64,000 nucleotides of DNA from Pedobacter sp. D749 (GCF_019317285.1 NZ_CP079218.1:2542001-2606000), one strand, 5' to 3'; positions 48,270 through 57,382 are shown, counted from the first letter of the stretch. Notes: generated from the sequence alone by a model not told the origin. Made by a program: numbers and translations.

Positions 48270-49109
48270 TTAAGCTTTCACCAATTTATATTTAATCCAA
48301 AAATCAGCAGATTTAGCAGCTAATTCGCCACCTACCGTTGGTCTCTGACCACCACCCATTTTTCCTCCGCCTCCCATACCGCCATGACCACTTCTGCCCA
48401 TGCCGCCGCCTCCCATTCCGCCTCTGCCTCCAGATCTTCCACCACTTCTGTTTCCTCCTTCAGGAGTACCTTCTCTTTTAAAACTGGATTTACCAGGTTC
48501 ATTTATTTTAATATTGTAAACAATCGGTTTTTTAAGATCCAGGCCAACCTGTAGTTGCGCTAATGGAATGCTCAGTTCGTAAATCAGATCCCTATTTGGA
48601 TGAATGCTCATCCCCGTTTCAATGCCATCTTGATTTATCGCCGGCAACTCACCATCAGGAATATTTTTAAATCCTGCAACCTTAATACTTTTATTCATCA
48701 TCGCCTGATCATGCATCTCTTTATCAGGGGATAAAGCATTATGCTCATGATGTTCTTCCCCTTCTTTCGGCATTGGTGGTCTTTCCATCAGCGGAAAAGT
48801 TAATTTCATCCCGTCCTTCTTTTTCCCTGCTGTATTAATATTTAAAGTAATGCCACCTCTTAACACACTAAAAGTAGTCTGAGGATCCAATGATTCTATA
48901 ATAATATATAAATTTTTGTCATCGTTGGCCAAAGCGAAGGCTAGTTTGGTAGCATCGTTATATTCATTTAGTGGTTCGTTCCATTCATTCGATACACCAT
49001 CGGCCTTAAATGGTTTTACCATGCGGATATTTTCTTCTACCTCCTGTGCATACAATAACCGGCCAGAAATAAGCGATAGAATTAATAAGGATATTTTTTT
49101 CAGATTCAT
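48270..49109 (-). CDS. exported CBM9-like protein with Gly-rich segment
   Basis: A 279-residue secreted protein; signal peptide ends at about residue 21 (LLYAQ). Residues about 30-110 (FKADGVSNEWNEPL, KLAFALANDDKNLYIIIESLD) look like the CBM9-like/DOMON-type beta sandwich. After a His/Glu-rich loop (EEHHEH) and more strands comes a striking Gly/Met/Arg/Ser segment (about 215-258: GGRSGGRGGMGGGGMGRSG), before a short C-terminal strand (FWIKYKLV) that closes the fold. The glycine stretch is thus an insertion into a domain loop. Function unknown; not certain to bind sugar. Confidence 0.75.
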   Translation of the reverse strand: MNLKKISLLILSLISGRLLYAQEVEENIRMVKPFKADGVSNEWNEPLNEYNDATKLAFALANDDKNLYIIIESLDPQTTFSVLRGGITLNINTAGKKKDGMKLTFPLMERPPMPKEGEEHHEHNALSPDKEMHDQAMMNKSIKVAGFKNIPDGELPAINQDGIETGMSIHPNRDLIYELSIPLAQLQVGLDLKKPIVYNIKINEPGKSSFKREGTPEGGNRSGGRSGGRGGMGGGGMGRSGHGGMGGGGKMGGGQRPTVGGELAAKSADFWIKYKLVKA

Positions 49110-49321
49110 TTGGATTAATTTTTAAATCAATGCCCAAATCTAATGGTCGCAAATGTTAATTTTTGTTATTTAACAGGGTTTAACACATTAGTCCGGAGTC
49201 GACGGTCCGGAGTCCGAAGTCTAATGATCGATTTTCTTAGATGTGTCATCCTGAGGAGGGATTATTATATAAAAATTAATATAAATGAAATAAAAGCTTA
49301 AGTATAGAGCTTCCTCAAGCT

Positions 49322-49433
49322 ATCGTCATTTCGAGCGGAGTGCAACGCAGTCGAGAACCACAGAGTGCTCAGCGAAGCTAAATCTGACTATATAGATCTC
49401 TCCATTTCGCTGTGCTACAGTCGAGATGACGAT
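49322..49433. repeat. family-1 palindromic repeat
   Basis: Arms ATCGTCATTTCGA and TCGAGATGACGAT with the internal AGATCTCTCCATTTCGCTGTG block. It lies in the 450 gene-free bases between the CBM9-like gene and the rpmA terminator, which also hold a GTCCGGAGTC-type repeat (49192-49222) and a CCAATGAACGAATGG block (49517-49552); nothing else is visible. Confidence 0.8.
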
Positions 49434-49560
49434 CATTCTATTGGAATGGTAACGGAGTTGAAAGGCAATTAAGCAGTCTGAAATTGAGTGCTTGCCGTTT
49501 AGAAATAACCGATTTGACCAATGAACGAATGGCAAATGAACCAGTAAACCATATCTAAAC

Positions 49561-49591
49561 AAAAAAAGTTCCGATTTGCATCGGAACTTTT
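49561..49591 (-). terminator. terminator of the rplU-rpmA operon
   Basis: Arms AAAAGTTCCGAT (49564-49575) and ATCGGAACTTTT (49580-49591), loop of 4; on the minus strand it runs into a U-tract (A run at 49561-49567). Textbook intrinsic terminator, 20 bases after the rpmA stop. Confidence 0.93.
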
Positions 49592-49611
49592 AATTATAAG
49601 TTCGTTACTAA

Positions 49612-50028
49612 TTATTCTGCAGGTGCAGCTTCTTCAGTAGTTTCGTCTTTTTTAGCAGCTTTTTTAGCTGGTGCTTTTTTAACTGGAGCAGCTTCTTCAG
49701 CTACAACTTCTTTCTTTGCAACCGCTTTTTTAGCAACTGGTGCTTTCGCTATTGCTGCTTCGATTTCAGCTTCAGTGATAGGAAGGATAGAAACATAAGA
49801 TTTGTTATCTTGTTTCTTTCTGAAAATTACAGTACCATCAACTAAAGCAAATAAAGTGTGGTCTCTACCAATACCAACACCTTTATCAGGGTGGTGTTTT
49901 GTTCCACGTTGACGTACTAAAATGTTTCCAGCGATAGCTAATTGCCCACCGAAAATTTTAATACCTAAACGCTTACTATGCGATTCACGTCCGTTTTTCG
50001 AACTACCGGCTCCTTTTTTGTGTGCCAT
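49612..50028 (-). CDS. rpmA: 50S ribosomal protein L27 with long Lys/Ala tail
   Basis: Large-subunit protein reaching towards the peptidyl transferase centre. Residues 1-90 are a normal L27 ([39 protein letters not shown]). The protein is 138 residues long because of a low-complexity tail from about residue 92 made of Ala/Lys/Val/Glu/Pro ([32 protein letters not shown]). The N-terminus starts directly with AHKK, without the cleaved extension known from Firmicutes. It follows rplU after 52 bases. Confidence 0.97.
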   Translation of the reverse strand: MAHKKGAGSSKNGRESHSKRLGIKIFGGQLAIAGNILVRQRGTKHHPDKGVGIGRDHTLFALVDGTVIFRKKQDNKSYVSILPITEAEIEAAIAKAPVAKKAVAKKEVVAEEAAPVKKAPAKKAAKKDETTEEAAPAE

Positions 50029-50080
50029 GATTTTATATTTTGTAACTCGCTAAAAAGCGAATTATTGGGTTAACAATTAA

Positions 50081-50392
50081 TTATAGAGTGATGTCAGAAA
50101 TCTGAATCTTAGTGAAAAACTGGCGGTGACCATTTTTCTTTTTGTAACCTTTTCTACGTTTTTTGTGGAAAATAATTACTTTATCACCTTTTAAATGAGA
50201 TACGATCTTAGCTGAAACTTTAGCACCTTTAACTGCAGGAGCACCTACAGTAATTGCACCACCGTTGTCAACCAACAATACATTATCAAATTCAATACTA
50301 GCGCCTTCATCTCCTTGTAATCTGTGTACAAAAAGGTGCTGGTCTTTAGCAACTTTAAATTGCTGCCCTGCTATATTTACTATTGCGTACAT
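50081..50392 (-). CDS. rplU: 50S ribosomal protein L21
   Basis: A 103-residue large-subunit protein, first gene of the rplU-rpmA operon. The N-terminal [14 protein letters not shown] and the C-terminal [21 protein letters not shown] are diagnostic. A strong promoter with both consensus elements lies 40 bases upstream. Confidence 0.98.
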   Translation of the reverse strand: MYAIVNIAGQQFKVAKDQHLFVHRLQGDEGASIEFDNVLLVDNGGAITVGAPAVKGAKVSAKIVSHLKGDKVIIFHKKRRKGYKKKNGHRQFFTKIQISDITL

Positions 50393-50432
50393 TGTTTAAA
50401 TATTAGTTTTTTAATTTTTATTTAACGAGGTG

Positions 50433-50464
50433 CAAATATAGAACAAATTCAATTAACACACAAA
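50433..50464 (-). promoter_or_regulatory. rplU-rpmA promoter
   Basis: On the minus strand: TTTG (complement of 50461-50464), 20 bases, then TATATTTG (50433-50440). Both elements and the spacing match the Bacteroidota primary sigma consensus exactly. It is the best promoter in the window and gives a leader of about 35 bases. Confidence 0.85.
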
Positions 50465-51145
50465 TAGATATCGAAAATATTTTTAAGTAAAATCATATAG
50501 AATCAGAATTAGGAAGATTTAAGGATTTCAACATTGATTTGACGACTATGTTAATTGCATTTTTCGAAAATCATGCTTCAATAATTCCCTGGCTAAGCCC
50601 ACCCTACTGCTTATTGTAGCGAGCAATTATATTGGAGCGCAGCGCCAGTACAAAACACTGAGTTTCTTCCCGTTTTACGCTTATACGCTTCGCTTCCTCG
50701 TAACTCGTTGCTGTAGGGTATCGCTTCAACCGGGGCTAATTGGCTACGACAGCATTTCATTTTTGTGGTTGCAGCGTGCGGAACCCGTGTCCCTAAACCC
50801 GATCCGATAGCTAGCTATCTATCTAATGCAGCGAACATCCCGATTTTTTCCACCGGGATAAAGCTTAAAGGACTGAAGCCAACCAAGAACCACCATCCGC
50901 TCATTTCCAAACATTTTACTGATAGTATTCCTTCAAAGTTAACTGTCATTCTGAACGCAGTGAAGAATCTTTACTTAATAGACGTAGAACCTAAGTTCAG
51001 CCCAGAGAGATTCTTCATTACATTCAGAATGACAAATTATTCTTTCCGCTTAAGATAATACGAATAATTCTCCGTGTTAATCTGTGCCTCTGCAGCTAAA
51101 GATCCTATTTATTTTCCTTCGTTAAAAAATGTTAAAACACTTTTT
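50465..51145. other. gene-free region with repeat fragments
   Basis: About 680 bases without a credible gene. Holds a CGCTTCAACCGGGGCTAATTGGCT block (50728-50752) like one near 33794, and a GATCCGATAGCTAGCTATC palindromic fragment near 50802. It also holds an inverted-repeat element TGTCATTCTGAA (50944-50955) ... TTCAGAATGACA (51023-51034), a variant of the family-1 repeat. The open frame at 50765-51058 is made of these pieces. Confidence 0.6.
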
Positions 51146-51173
51146 AATCTACGAATAATTCGTAGATTTACGA
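51146..51173 (+). promoter_or_regulatory. BlaI-type operator before the GLPGLI operon
   Basis: Perfect dyad AATCTACGAAT-A-ATTCGTAGATT (51146-51168) followed by a third half-site TACGA (51169-51173, extending to TACGAAAA). The pattern TACGA-N5-TCGTA-N4-TACGAAAA is repeated with the same spacings next to blaI at 56887-56913. A -7-like TAGATTTA (51163-51170) overlaps it, as expected for repression. The start codon is 31 bases downstream. Confidence 0.75.
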
Positions 51174-51204
51174 AAATTAAATAAACAACTTAAAACCCAA
51201 ACCC

Positions 51205-52161
51205 ATGAAACCAATCTTAATTATCTGTTTAGCAACAGTACTAAGCTTTTCAGTAAAAGCCCAAAACCCTGATAAAGCCATGGCAAGAATAAGATACACT
51301 TTTATCCACATAAGTGATACTACCCAAAGGGATAAACCACACACTGAAAATATGCTGCTTGTAACCGGAAAAAATGCTTCTGTATACACCAGTTATGATA
51401 AGCTTAACCAAGCGTTAAATACCCAGAAGCAGATTCAGGAACAAATGAAAAATCAAGCAGGCAACTCCAATATCAAAATCGAGGTGAAAAGCGAAATGAA
51501 AGTTCCATTAACACAGGAAGATTATTTCTTTTTTGCAAATGAGCATAAAATGATTACCAAAGAGCGCTTATTTAATAATTACCTGATTGAAGAAACTGCT
51601 CCACAAATTGACTGGAAAATTTTAAAAGACACCATGAGTTTTTCAGGGATAGCCTGCCAGAAAGCAACAGCAACCTTTAAAGGTAGAAAATGGGTTGCCT
51701 GGTTTGCCACAGAAATACCTTTTCAAAGCGGTCCGTGGAAATTAAACGGGTTGCCAGGTTTGATTATAGAGGCTTATGATGAGAAAAAAGAAGTAAAATT
51801 TACCTTCGCTGGTCTTGAAAACGTAAAAGACGATGCCAACCAAACAAACTCAGGTGAAGATGGCAAAATTGTAACGCCCAATGGCACAGGTGTGGTAAAA
51901 ATGGTGGGGATAGATATAAGTACCGCATATCTGGGATCAGAGATTAAATTACCTGTGGATGCCATAAAAACTACCCGCAAGGAGCTGGACAAACTTAAAG
52001 CCGCAAGAGATAAAGACCCTCAAGGTTTTATGCAGACCCAAATGGCCGCAAGTGGCATGCAAGGTTCTTTTAAGGCTAATCCTGCTCCACGCCCGACTGG
52101 AGGTACAGCTGTCGGTAAACCAGAGATCAACAACCCAATCGAAATTCCAGGGAAGAAATGA
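51205..52161 (+). CDS. GLPGLI family exported protein
   Basis: A 318-residue protein with a signal peptide ending VKAQ (about residue 20). The family motif is at about 178-183 (LNGLPGLIIEAY), preceded by WVAWFATEIPFQSGPW. GLPGLI proteins are found in Bacteroidota next to TonB-receptor-like genes and have no known function. The C-terminus is rich in Pro/Gly/Asn. The last 4 bases overlap the barrel gene (ATGA), so the two products are coupled and probably act together at the outer membrane. A palindromic operator precedes it. Confidence 0.93.
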   Translation: MKPILIICLATVLSFSVKAQNPDKAMARIRYTFIHISDTTQRDKPHTENMLLVTGKNASVYTSYDKLNQALNTQKQIQEQMKNQAGNSNIKIEVKSEMKVPLTQEDYFFFANEHKMITKERLFNNYLIEETAPQIDWKILKDTMSFSGIACQKATATFKGRKWVAWFATEIPFQSGPWKLNGLPGLIIEAYDEKKEVKFTFAGLENVKDDANQTNSGEDGKIVTPNGTGVVKMVGIDISTAYLGSEIKLPVDAIKTTRKELDKLKAARDKDPQGFMQTQMAASGMQGSFKANPAPRPTGGTAVGKPEINNPIEIPGKK

Positions 52162-54818
52162 GAAGCTATGTAATAATGCTGACGTTTTTGCTCACAGCTT
52201 TTTCGGCTCTGGCACAAAAGCCAATCAAAGGTTTGGTTAAGGATAGCTATGGAAAAGCGATTGAACTGGTTAATGTAAGCCTAAAAGATCCTGAAGGGAA
52301 TATCATAAACTTTACGCGAACCAACCGGAATGGAGAATTTAATATCCCTTTAAAAAACGACCAGATTACGGGCTACAAAATTGAAGCCTCGAGCATTGGT
52401 TATAAAAAACTGAGCACGGTTATAACGGATGTAACCAAAAGTTACGAACTAATTATGCAAAACAGTGAAACAGCACTTGAAACCGTGACGGTAAAAAACC
52501 GTCCATCCTTAACGGCAAATGGTGATACCTTAAATTACAGGCCATCTGACTTTGCCGATAAACAAGACAGAAGTATTGGTGATGTGCTCAAGAAAATGCC
52601 GGGAATCGAAGTTGCTGAAGATGGCAAAATCAGCTACAACGGTAAATCGATTTCGAACCTCTATGTAGATGGCGATAATTTATTAGACGATAAATACAAT
52701 ATTGGCACCAAAAGTATTCCTCATGGCGCAGTTGATAAGGTACAGGTGATTCAAAACGATCAACCCATTAAAATGATGCGTAAAAATAACATGAGCGATG
52801 ATGTTGCCTTAAACCTGGTGATTAAAGATGAAGCCAAGCTTAAAGTAATGGGCGATGCTACCGTTGGCGCCGGCATCCCTAAACGCTTTGATGAAAACCT
52901 TACGGCCATGCTTTTTAATAAAAAACTCAAATTTATCAATAACATCAAAGGAAACAACATCGGCAGCGATCCGGATATTGACCTTACCTCGCACAACCTG
53001 GCTGATTACTTAAAAAAGCTAGATAATGACAGACCAGGCGGCCTGCTTTCTACCGGAGCCGCGGGAGTGCCCTCCTTGCCACAAAGCAGGTACCTTTTTA
53101 ATAAGGCAGGATTACTTAACTTAAACAATCTGTACAAGTTCAATCCCGATCTTCAGTTAAGGGCCAATATTTCATATTTGTATGATCAGCGGCATCAGGA
53201 GTACAGCAAATTTTCGGAAACTTATCTCCCCAATCAAACTATCCGATATTCAGAATCGCAGAACAATGCCATTAATCCACAAAAATTAAGGGCACAATTT
53301 AACCTGAACGGAAATGCAGAAAAATACTATCTGAACAATAATTTTGTACTCGATTATGCGCCTTTTAAAACATCTTCGGCTTTTGTAATCAATAATGTAG
53401 CGGCCAATCAGGTATTGCGGCAGGAAACACTCGATATTTCAAACGAGTTCAATTACCGTAAAAAGTTAAAGTCAGAAGATGTAATTAACCTGTACTCCTA
53501 TTTAAACCGTACTACACAACCTGAAAACTTAAACATAAACCCCGGACTTAATGCTGATATTTTAAACAATGGGAACAGTTATCTTGGTTTAAGCCAGTAT
53601 ATCAAAATACCAACCTGGTACACTAATAACTATGCTTCTTTTGCTTTTGTAAACAATCATTTCGTTCAAACGTATAAGGCAGGTTTTAATGTGCAGCAAC
53701 AAAAGCTCAATTCGGAACTTTACCGCACACAAAATAATCAGCAGACCGAACTTGTATCTGGCAATACCGTAAATGACCTTGATTGGCTAAAAACCAAGAT
53801 ATATACCGATGCCACATACGAATTTACCAACGATAAATTAAAGGCTGGATTGAGCTTGCCTTTAAGTTATAACCTGATTAAATACAGTGATGACATCAAT
53901 CAGTTGGACAAGAGTCTGAATAAATTGTTTCTAAACCCTTCTCTGAATATAAAGTACCAAACCAGCGTTGAAAATTATGTGACAGCAAATTATAATTTCC
54001 GGAACGATTTAGGAGGAATAGATGATGTTTACCGGGGCACAGTATTAAAAAACTACCGCTCTCTTTTTGCCAATAATACCCCCATTTCGGAATCGAAAAC
54101 CCATAATGTTGGTGCAGGGTTTAATTTCAGAAAAGCCATGCAGATGTTATTTATAAATTTGACCGCCAATTACAATGATGCCGAACTGAACACCATTTCT
54201 TCATACAGTTTAAGTAATAACATCCAGCAAAGGGTGGTATTGCCATTAAGCAATCATATCCGTACCCTATTTTTTAATGCAAACGCCAGCAAATACCTTT
54301 TTGCGCTGAAAAGCACAGTAAGTGGAGGTATTAGTTTTTCGCACAGCCAATATGATCAGTTGCAGAACAACGAACTTTTTGCATTTAATGCACAAACTAT
54401 TTCTTACAAACTAGGAATAGAAGCAAAACTCACCAACTTTATTAATTGGTCTTACCTGGCAAATTTTTCGGTTACCGATAATAAAGCTAAAGTGGCCGAC
54501 GCCATCAAAACGAATTTTCAGCAGCTCAGGCAGCAGTCTACCCTGGCTATTACCACTTTTAGAAATGTATATATAAACTTATCGGCCGAACATTTATTTA
54601 CACATCAATCTACACAACCCAATTTAAAATATCTTTTTGCGGATATGAATCTCAAATACAAATATCTGAAAATGAAAACAGATTTTGAATTTGGCATCAC
54701 CAACCTGGCGAATATCAAAAGTTTTGATGCGGTTTACCTTTCAGCCAATTCTCTTACCACCGGAACCTATTATATTCCGGGAAGAGTGGCGATGTTGAAA
54801 GCGACTTTTAGTTTTTAA
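52158..54818 (+). CDS. TonB-receptor-like outer-membrane barrel with carboxypeptidase-type N-terminal domain
   Basis: An 886-residue outer-membrane protein; signal peptide ends SALAQ (about residue 20). An N-terminal carboxypeptidase-regulatory-like beta sandwich (about 22-105) is followed by a plug-like region (IGDVLKKMPGIEVAEDGKIS, YNGKSISNLYVDGDNLL) and a long barrel ending in TFSF, whose final aromatic residue is typical of barrel proteins. It belongs to the group paired with GLPGLI proteins rather than SusC: no SusD partner and no STN domain. Ligand unknown. It is the second gene of the operator-controlled operon. Confidence 0.9.
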   Translation: MRSYVIMLTFLLTAFSALAQKPIKGLVKDSYGKAIELVNVSLKDPEGNIINFTRTNRNGEFNIPLKNDQITGYKIEASSIGYKKLSTVITDVTKSYELIMQNSETALETVTVKNRPSLTANGDTLNYRPSDFADKQDRSIGDVLKKMPGIEVAEDGKISYNGKSISNLYVDGDNLLDDKYNIGTKSIPHGAVDKVQVIQNDQPIKMMRKNNMSDDVALNLVIKDEAKLKVMGDATVGAGIPKRFDENLTAMLFNKKLKFINNIKGNNIGSDPDIDLTSHNLADYLKKLDNDRPGGLLSTGAAGVPSLPQSRYLFNKAGLLNLNNLYKFNPDLQLRANISYLYDQRHQEYSKFSETYLPNQTIRYSESQNNAINPQKLRAQFNLNGNAEKYYLNNNFVLDYAPFKTSSAFVINNVAANQVLRQETLDISNEFNYRKKLKSEDVINLYSYLNRTTQPENLNINPGLNADILNNGNSYLGLSQYIKIPTWYTNNYASFAFVNNHFVQTYKAGFNVQQQKLNSELYRTQNNQQTELVSGNTVNDLDWLKTKIYTDATYEFTNDKLKAGLSLPLSYNLIKYSDDINQLDKSLNKLFLNPSLNIKYQTSVENYVTANYNFRNDLGGIDDVYRGTVLKNYRSLFANNTPISESKTHNVGAGFNFRKAMQMLFINLTANYNDAELNTISSYSLSNNIQQRVVLPLSNHIRTLFFNANASKYLFALKSTVSGGISFSHSQYDQLQNNELFAFNAQTISYKLGIEAKLTNFINWSYLANFSVTDNKAKVADAIKTNFQQLRQQSTLAITTFRNVYINLSAEHLFTHQSTQPNLKYLFADMNLKYKYLKMKTDFEFGITNLANIKSFDAVYLSANSLTTGTYYIPGRVAMLKATFSF

Positions 54819-54826
54819 GAACACAG

Positions 54827-54924
54827 GTCGTCATCTCGACTGGAACGCAGTGGAATGGAGAAATCTTTTAAAGATTCTTTAAACCAAGCCCAAAGATTTC
54901 TCCACTGCGGTCGAAATGACGATC
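54827..54924. repeat. family-1 palindromic repeat
   Basis: Arms GTCGTCATCTCGA and TCGAAATGACGAT, with AAAGATT-type inner arms (GAGAAATCTTT ... AAAGATTTCTC) that give a second stem. A degenerate second copy follows (about 54951-55008). It lies between two converging genes. Confidence 0.8.
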
Positions 54925-55017
54925 TTACTAAATTCAAATCGGCTAATCATCATCTCCTGGAACGAAGAGATCTACAGTAGATTTCTCTACGCTACCTTCG
55001 ACGACAGTTGTGCGAAA

Positions 55018-56514
55018 TTAGGGTTTTGTAGTAATCTGGATAGCCTGATTATTTCTATCAATTTTCATATCAGAAACTTTATTGAGGTTCAGCTTATCAA
55101 GTTCTTCTTTTGTGATCTTATTTCCATTCAGGAAATAAGAGGTGGTTTCTGCAACCATTATTCCATTAGCATTTTGATGTTGACTTCCATCCTTTGCATT
55201 AGAGTTAGTGGTGGTTGATTTTATGAAATACATAAATCCAACTCCCTTTTTCCTGGGCATAGGCAGTTCTTCCAGATCTCCACCATTTTTAGTTAAAACT
55301 TTTACATCGATATTTTTATGATCCGATTTTACCGTATCTGTAAAGCTAAAGTGCTGTACAAAAGTTTTGCCTTTAAAATCACCGTCCGTTTTAAAGCTCA
55401 TGATCTTCACTTTCTTGCCTAAGCCCTTTAACATATCCTCAACCGATCTCCGCGAAGAATCTACCCCATTGGTAATGCTTTTGATAATGAAAGTCATTTT
55501 ATTAACCGTAGCAGGTTCTTTGAGCGTATTAATCAGGATTTTCTTTTTTGCTTTTGGTTTTAAAACTGTTTTTGATTTTGGCTGTAACTCAGTCACCTTT
55601 TTAGGCAAAACATCATTCACCATGTTGGTTAAAGGTGCTAAACTTTTCTTTACATCCTTTTTATCGATAGTAAAAGCGAGTGTGACGCAGAGCAATACCG
55701 GCAGTACAAATAAATACCGTGTTAAATTCACTTTCGATGAACGTTTGGCATTCATCATTTTAATCCGTTTCTTAAGATCAGACAGGTTAAAATTATTCAC
55801 AATAGCTACTGATGGTTGTAAAGCACCTACATCCAACAAACTATATTGATAGGCTTTTTTATCGATTCCTTTTTTTAAGATCTTGGCATCCGTAATAAAC
55901 TCAATATTTTCCCTTACCGCTTTTTTCATTAACCAAACGCCTGGATTAAACCAATAAAAAACCACGCAGATTTCAGCCAGAATAATATCTAAAGTATGCC
56001 ATTCTTCTACATGTACGCGTTCATGCTCGAGGATATTGCTTAAATCTTGTTTTTTATGCAAACGCGGATTGATATAGATAGTCTGCCAAAAGCTAAATGG
56101 GCTTACTTCATCATTTAAAATCCGCACTTTATAATCGTTTAACTGATCTGGCGAAGATTTTTTATGCATCCTGTAAAGTGAAACAAACTGTATCAGTAAC
56201 CTCATGCCCATTAATACAACACCAGCATAAAAGAATATGGTTAATGCTTGCCAAAATATCGAAACGGCATCCTGTTGTACCAATTGACTAACTTGTTGAT
56301 TGAATTGAGGCACAAAGGCAGGTATAGCTTTCTGATCAGCAAAAAATTCGGTGAGGTTAATAAACGGGTAAGCCGAAGAAAAAATGATCCCAAACAGCAG
56401 AAATACCCTGTTGATGGAATAGAAAGTTAACTTTCGCAATACCACGTAGTAACTGGCCGAAAATAAGAGCAGTACCAGGTTAATTTTTAATAAAATGAGA
56501 AAGAAATGTGGCAT
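55018..56514 (-). CDS. M56 family (BlaR1-like) membrane metallopeptidase sensor
   Basis: A 498-residue membrane sensor-protease. Four hydrophobic segments lie in the first 290 residues; the zinc site HERVH is at 164-168 in a cytoplasmic loop, preceded by SFWQTIYI as in BlaR1/MecR1. The extracytoplasmic C-terminus (about 290-498) is not a penicillin-binding domain but a basic linker (KSKTVLKPKAKKK) and short beta-rich repeats (YFLNGNKITKEELDKLN). Upon sensing, M56 proteins cause cleavage or release of BlaI. It starts 6 bases after blaI. The signal is unlikely to be a beta-lactam; an envelope signal is inferred. Confidence 0.93.
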   Translation of the reverse strand: MPHFFLILLKINLVLLLFSASYYVVLRKLTFYSINRVFLLFGIIFSSAYPFINLTEFFADQKAIPAFVPQFNQQVSQLVQQDAVSIFWQALTIFFYAGVVLMGMRLLIQFVSLYRMHKKSSPDQLNDYKVRILNDEVSPFSFWQTIYINPRLHKKQDLSNILEHERVHVEEWHTLDIILAEICVVFYWFNPGVWLMKKAVRENIEFITDAKILKKGIDKKAYQYSLLDVGALQPSVAIVNNFNLSDLKKRIKMMNAKRSSKVNLTRYLFVLPVLLCVTLAFTIDKKDVKKSLAPLTNMVNDVLPKKVTELQPKSKTVLKPKAKKKILINTLKEPATVNKMTFIIKSITNGVDSSRRSVEDMLKGLGKKVKIMSFKTDGDFKGKTFVQHFSFTDTVKSDHKNIDVKVLTKNGGDLEELPMPRKKGVGFMYFIKSTTTNSNAKDGSQHQNANGIMVAETTSYFLNGNKITKEELDKLNLNKVSDMKIDRNNQAIQITTKP

Positions 56515-56520
56515 GGCCTT

Positions 56521-56883
56521 TTACTTTTCAGGGTTCTCGATTAAATTTATAATCTCTTTAAGTTCTTCGGCACTGATCTTCTTATCCTTAGCGAAAAAGG
56601 CAACCAATTCTTTATAGGAACTTTGAAAGTAATTATTAACAAAACCGCTCATAAAGCGCTTTTTGTATTCTACTTCTTTAACCTTTGCACTGTAGCGGTT
56701 GGCATTGGCAAAACGCTCACTTACCAGAAAGCCTTTACGTTCCAGATTTTTAACCGTTGAGGCCAGTGTAGTGTATGGTGGTTTCGGCTCGGGCAGCACA
56801 TCCATAAAATCTTTGATAAAACCTTTTCCAATCTGCCAAACAGCCAGCATCGCTTCTTCTTCCTGTAATGTTAACTTTTCCAT
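56521..56883 (-). CDS. BlaI/MecI family transcriptional repressor
   Basis: A 120-residue winged-helix dimeric repressor. I use the ATG at 56883 (MEKLTLQEEEAML); the longer frame would be translated through the operator. Family blocks are EEAMLAVWQIGKGFIKDFMDVLP, the recognition-helix region PPYTTLASTVKNLERKGFLVSE and the C-terminal dimerisation helices. The operator TTACGA-N5-TCGTAA sits two bases upstream of its start, indicating autorepression; the same site lies before the GLPGLI operon 5.7 kb away. Its partner M56 protease is the next gene. Confidence 0.95.
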   Translation of the reverse strand: MEKLTLQEEEAMLAVWQIGKGFIKDFMDVLPEPKPPYTTLASTVKNLERKGFLVSERFANANRYSAKVKEVEYKKRFMSGFVNNYFQSSYKELVAFFAKDKKISAEELKEIINLIENPEK

Positions 56884-56885
56884 TA

Positions 56886-56913
56886 TTACGAATATATCGT
56901 AAATATACGAAAA
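56886..56913 (-). promoter_or_regulatory. BlaI-type operator before blaI
   Basis: Dyad TTACGA-ATATA-TCGTAA (56886-56902) followed, reading along the plus strand, by TACGAAAA (56906-56913) after 4 bases. It shares 13 of 15 dyad bases and the third half-site with the operator at 51150-51173. On the minus strand a TATATTTA (-7-like, 56900-56907) overlaps it. Confidence 0.75.
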
Positions 56914-57118
56914 CATCCCAAAAGAAAAAAACTTTAATAAAAGGCTAACATTTAGCACTTTATTAAAGTCTTTTATTGTTTACTAGTTTATTGGCTATTA
57001 GATCATTAGTCAATAATTAACTGGTAATTGTTCAAATCGGTTAATCGACTCTAAATGCCCGGCTCCAAACTCCACCTAAGTAACTTTCAACACCATTAAC
57101 ATTGCCAGTCAATAGAAA

Positions 57119-57247
57119 GGTCGTCCTCTCGATCCGATAGCTATCGAATGGAACGTAGTGAAATAGAGAGATTTATCTGGATAGATTTAGCTTCGCTGAG
57201 CACTCTGTGGTTCTCGACTGCGCTGCGCTCCGCTCGAAATGACGACC
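57119..57247. repeat. family-1 palindromic repeat
   Basis: Arms GGTCGTC...CTCGA and TCGAAATGACGACC, with a copy of the GATCCGATAGCTATCGAAT palindrome at 57130-57148 (one mismatch). It is the main content of the 499 bases between blaI and the next gene; a short related fragment (CCCTTCGACTCCGCTCAGGG) is at 57301-57320. Confidence 0.8.
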
Positions 57248-57382
57248 TTATGTATTGTAATTTCCTTCCTCGACTTCCGACTCCGTTCCAAACTACAACA
57301 CCCTTCGACTCCGCTCAGGGTGACAAATCGAGGGGAACCGATTGATTGACTCCAAACGCGAAACTCTTCACTCCAAACTCAC

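Noticed and set aside
49326..49562. 78-residue open frame on the minus strand
   Set aside because: It is a read-through of the repeat at 49322-49433 and ends next to the rpmA terminator; no family resemblance.
50765..51058. 97-residue open frame on the plus strand before the GLPGLI operon
   Set aside because: It is a translation of repeat fragments (the GATCCGATAGC and TGTCATTCTGAA elements), has no domain and no start signal.
55018..56883. BlaI/BlaR1 pair as a beta-lactam resistance switch
   Set aside because: No beta-lactamase gene is nearby and the M56 protein has no penicillin-binding domain; the shared operator points to an envelope operon instead.
57148..57345. 65-residue open frame on the plus strand
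   Set aside because: It lies almost wholly within a family-1 palindromic repeat, and similar frames appear in other copies by composition alone.
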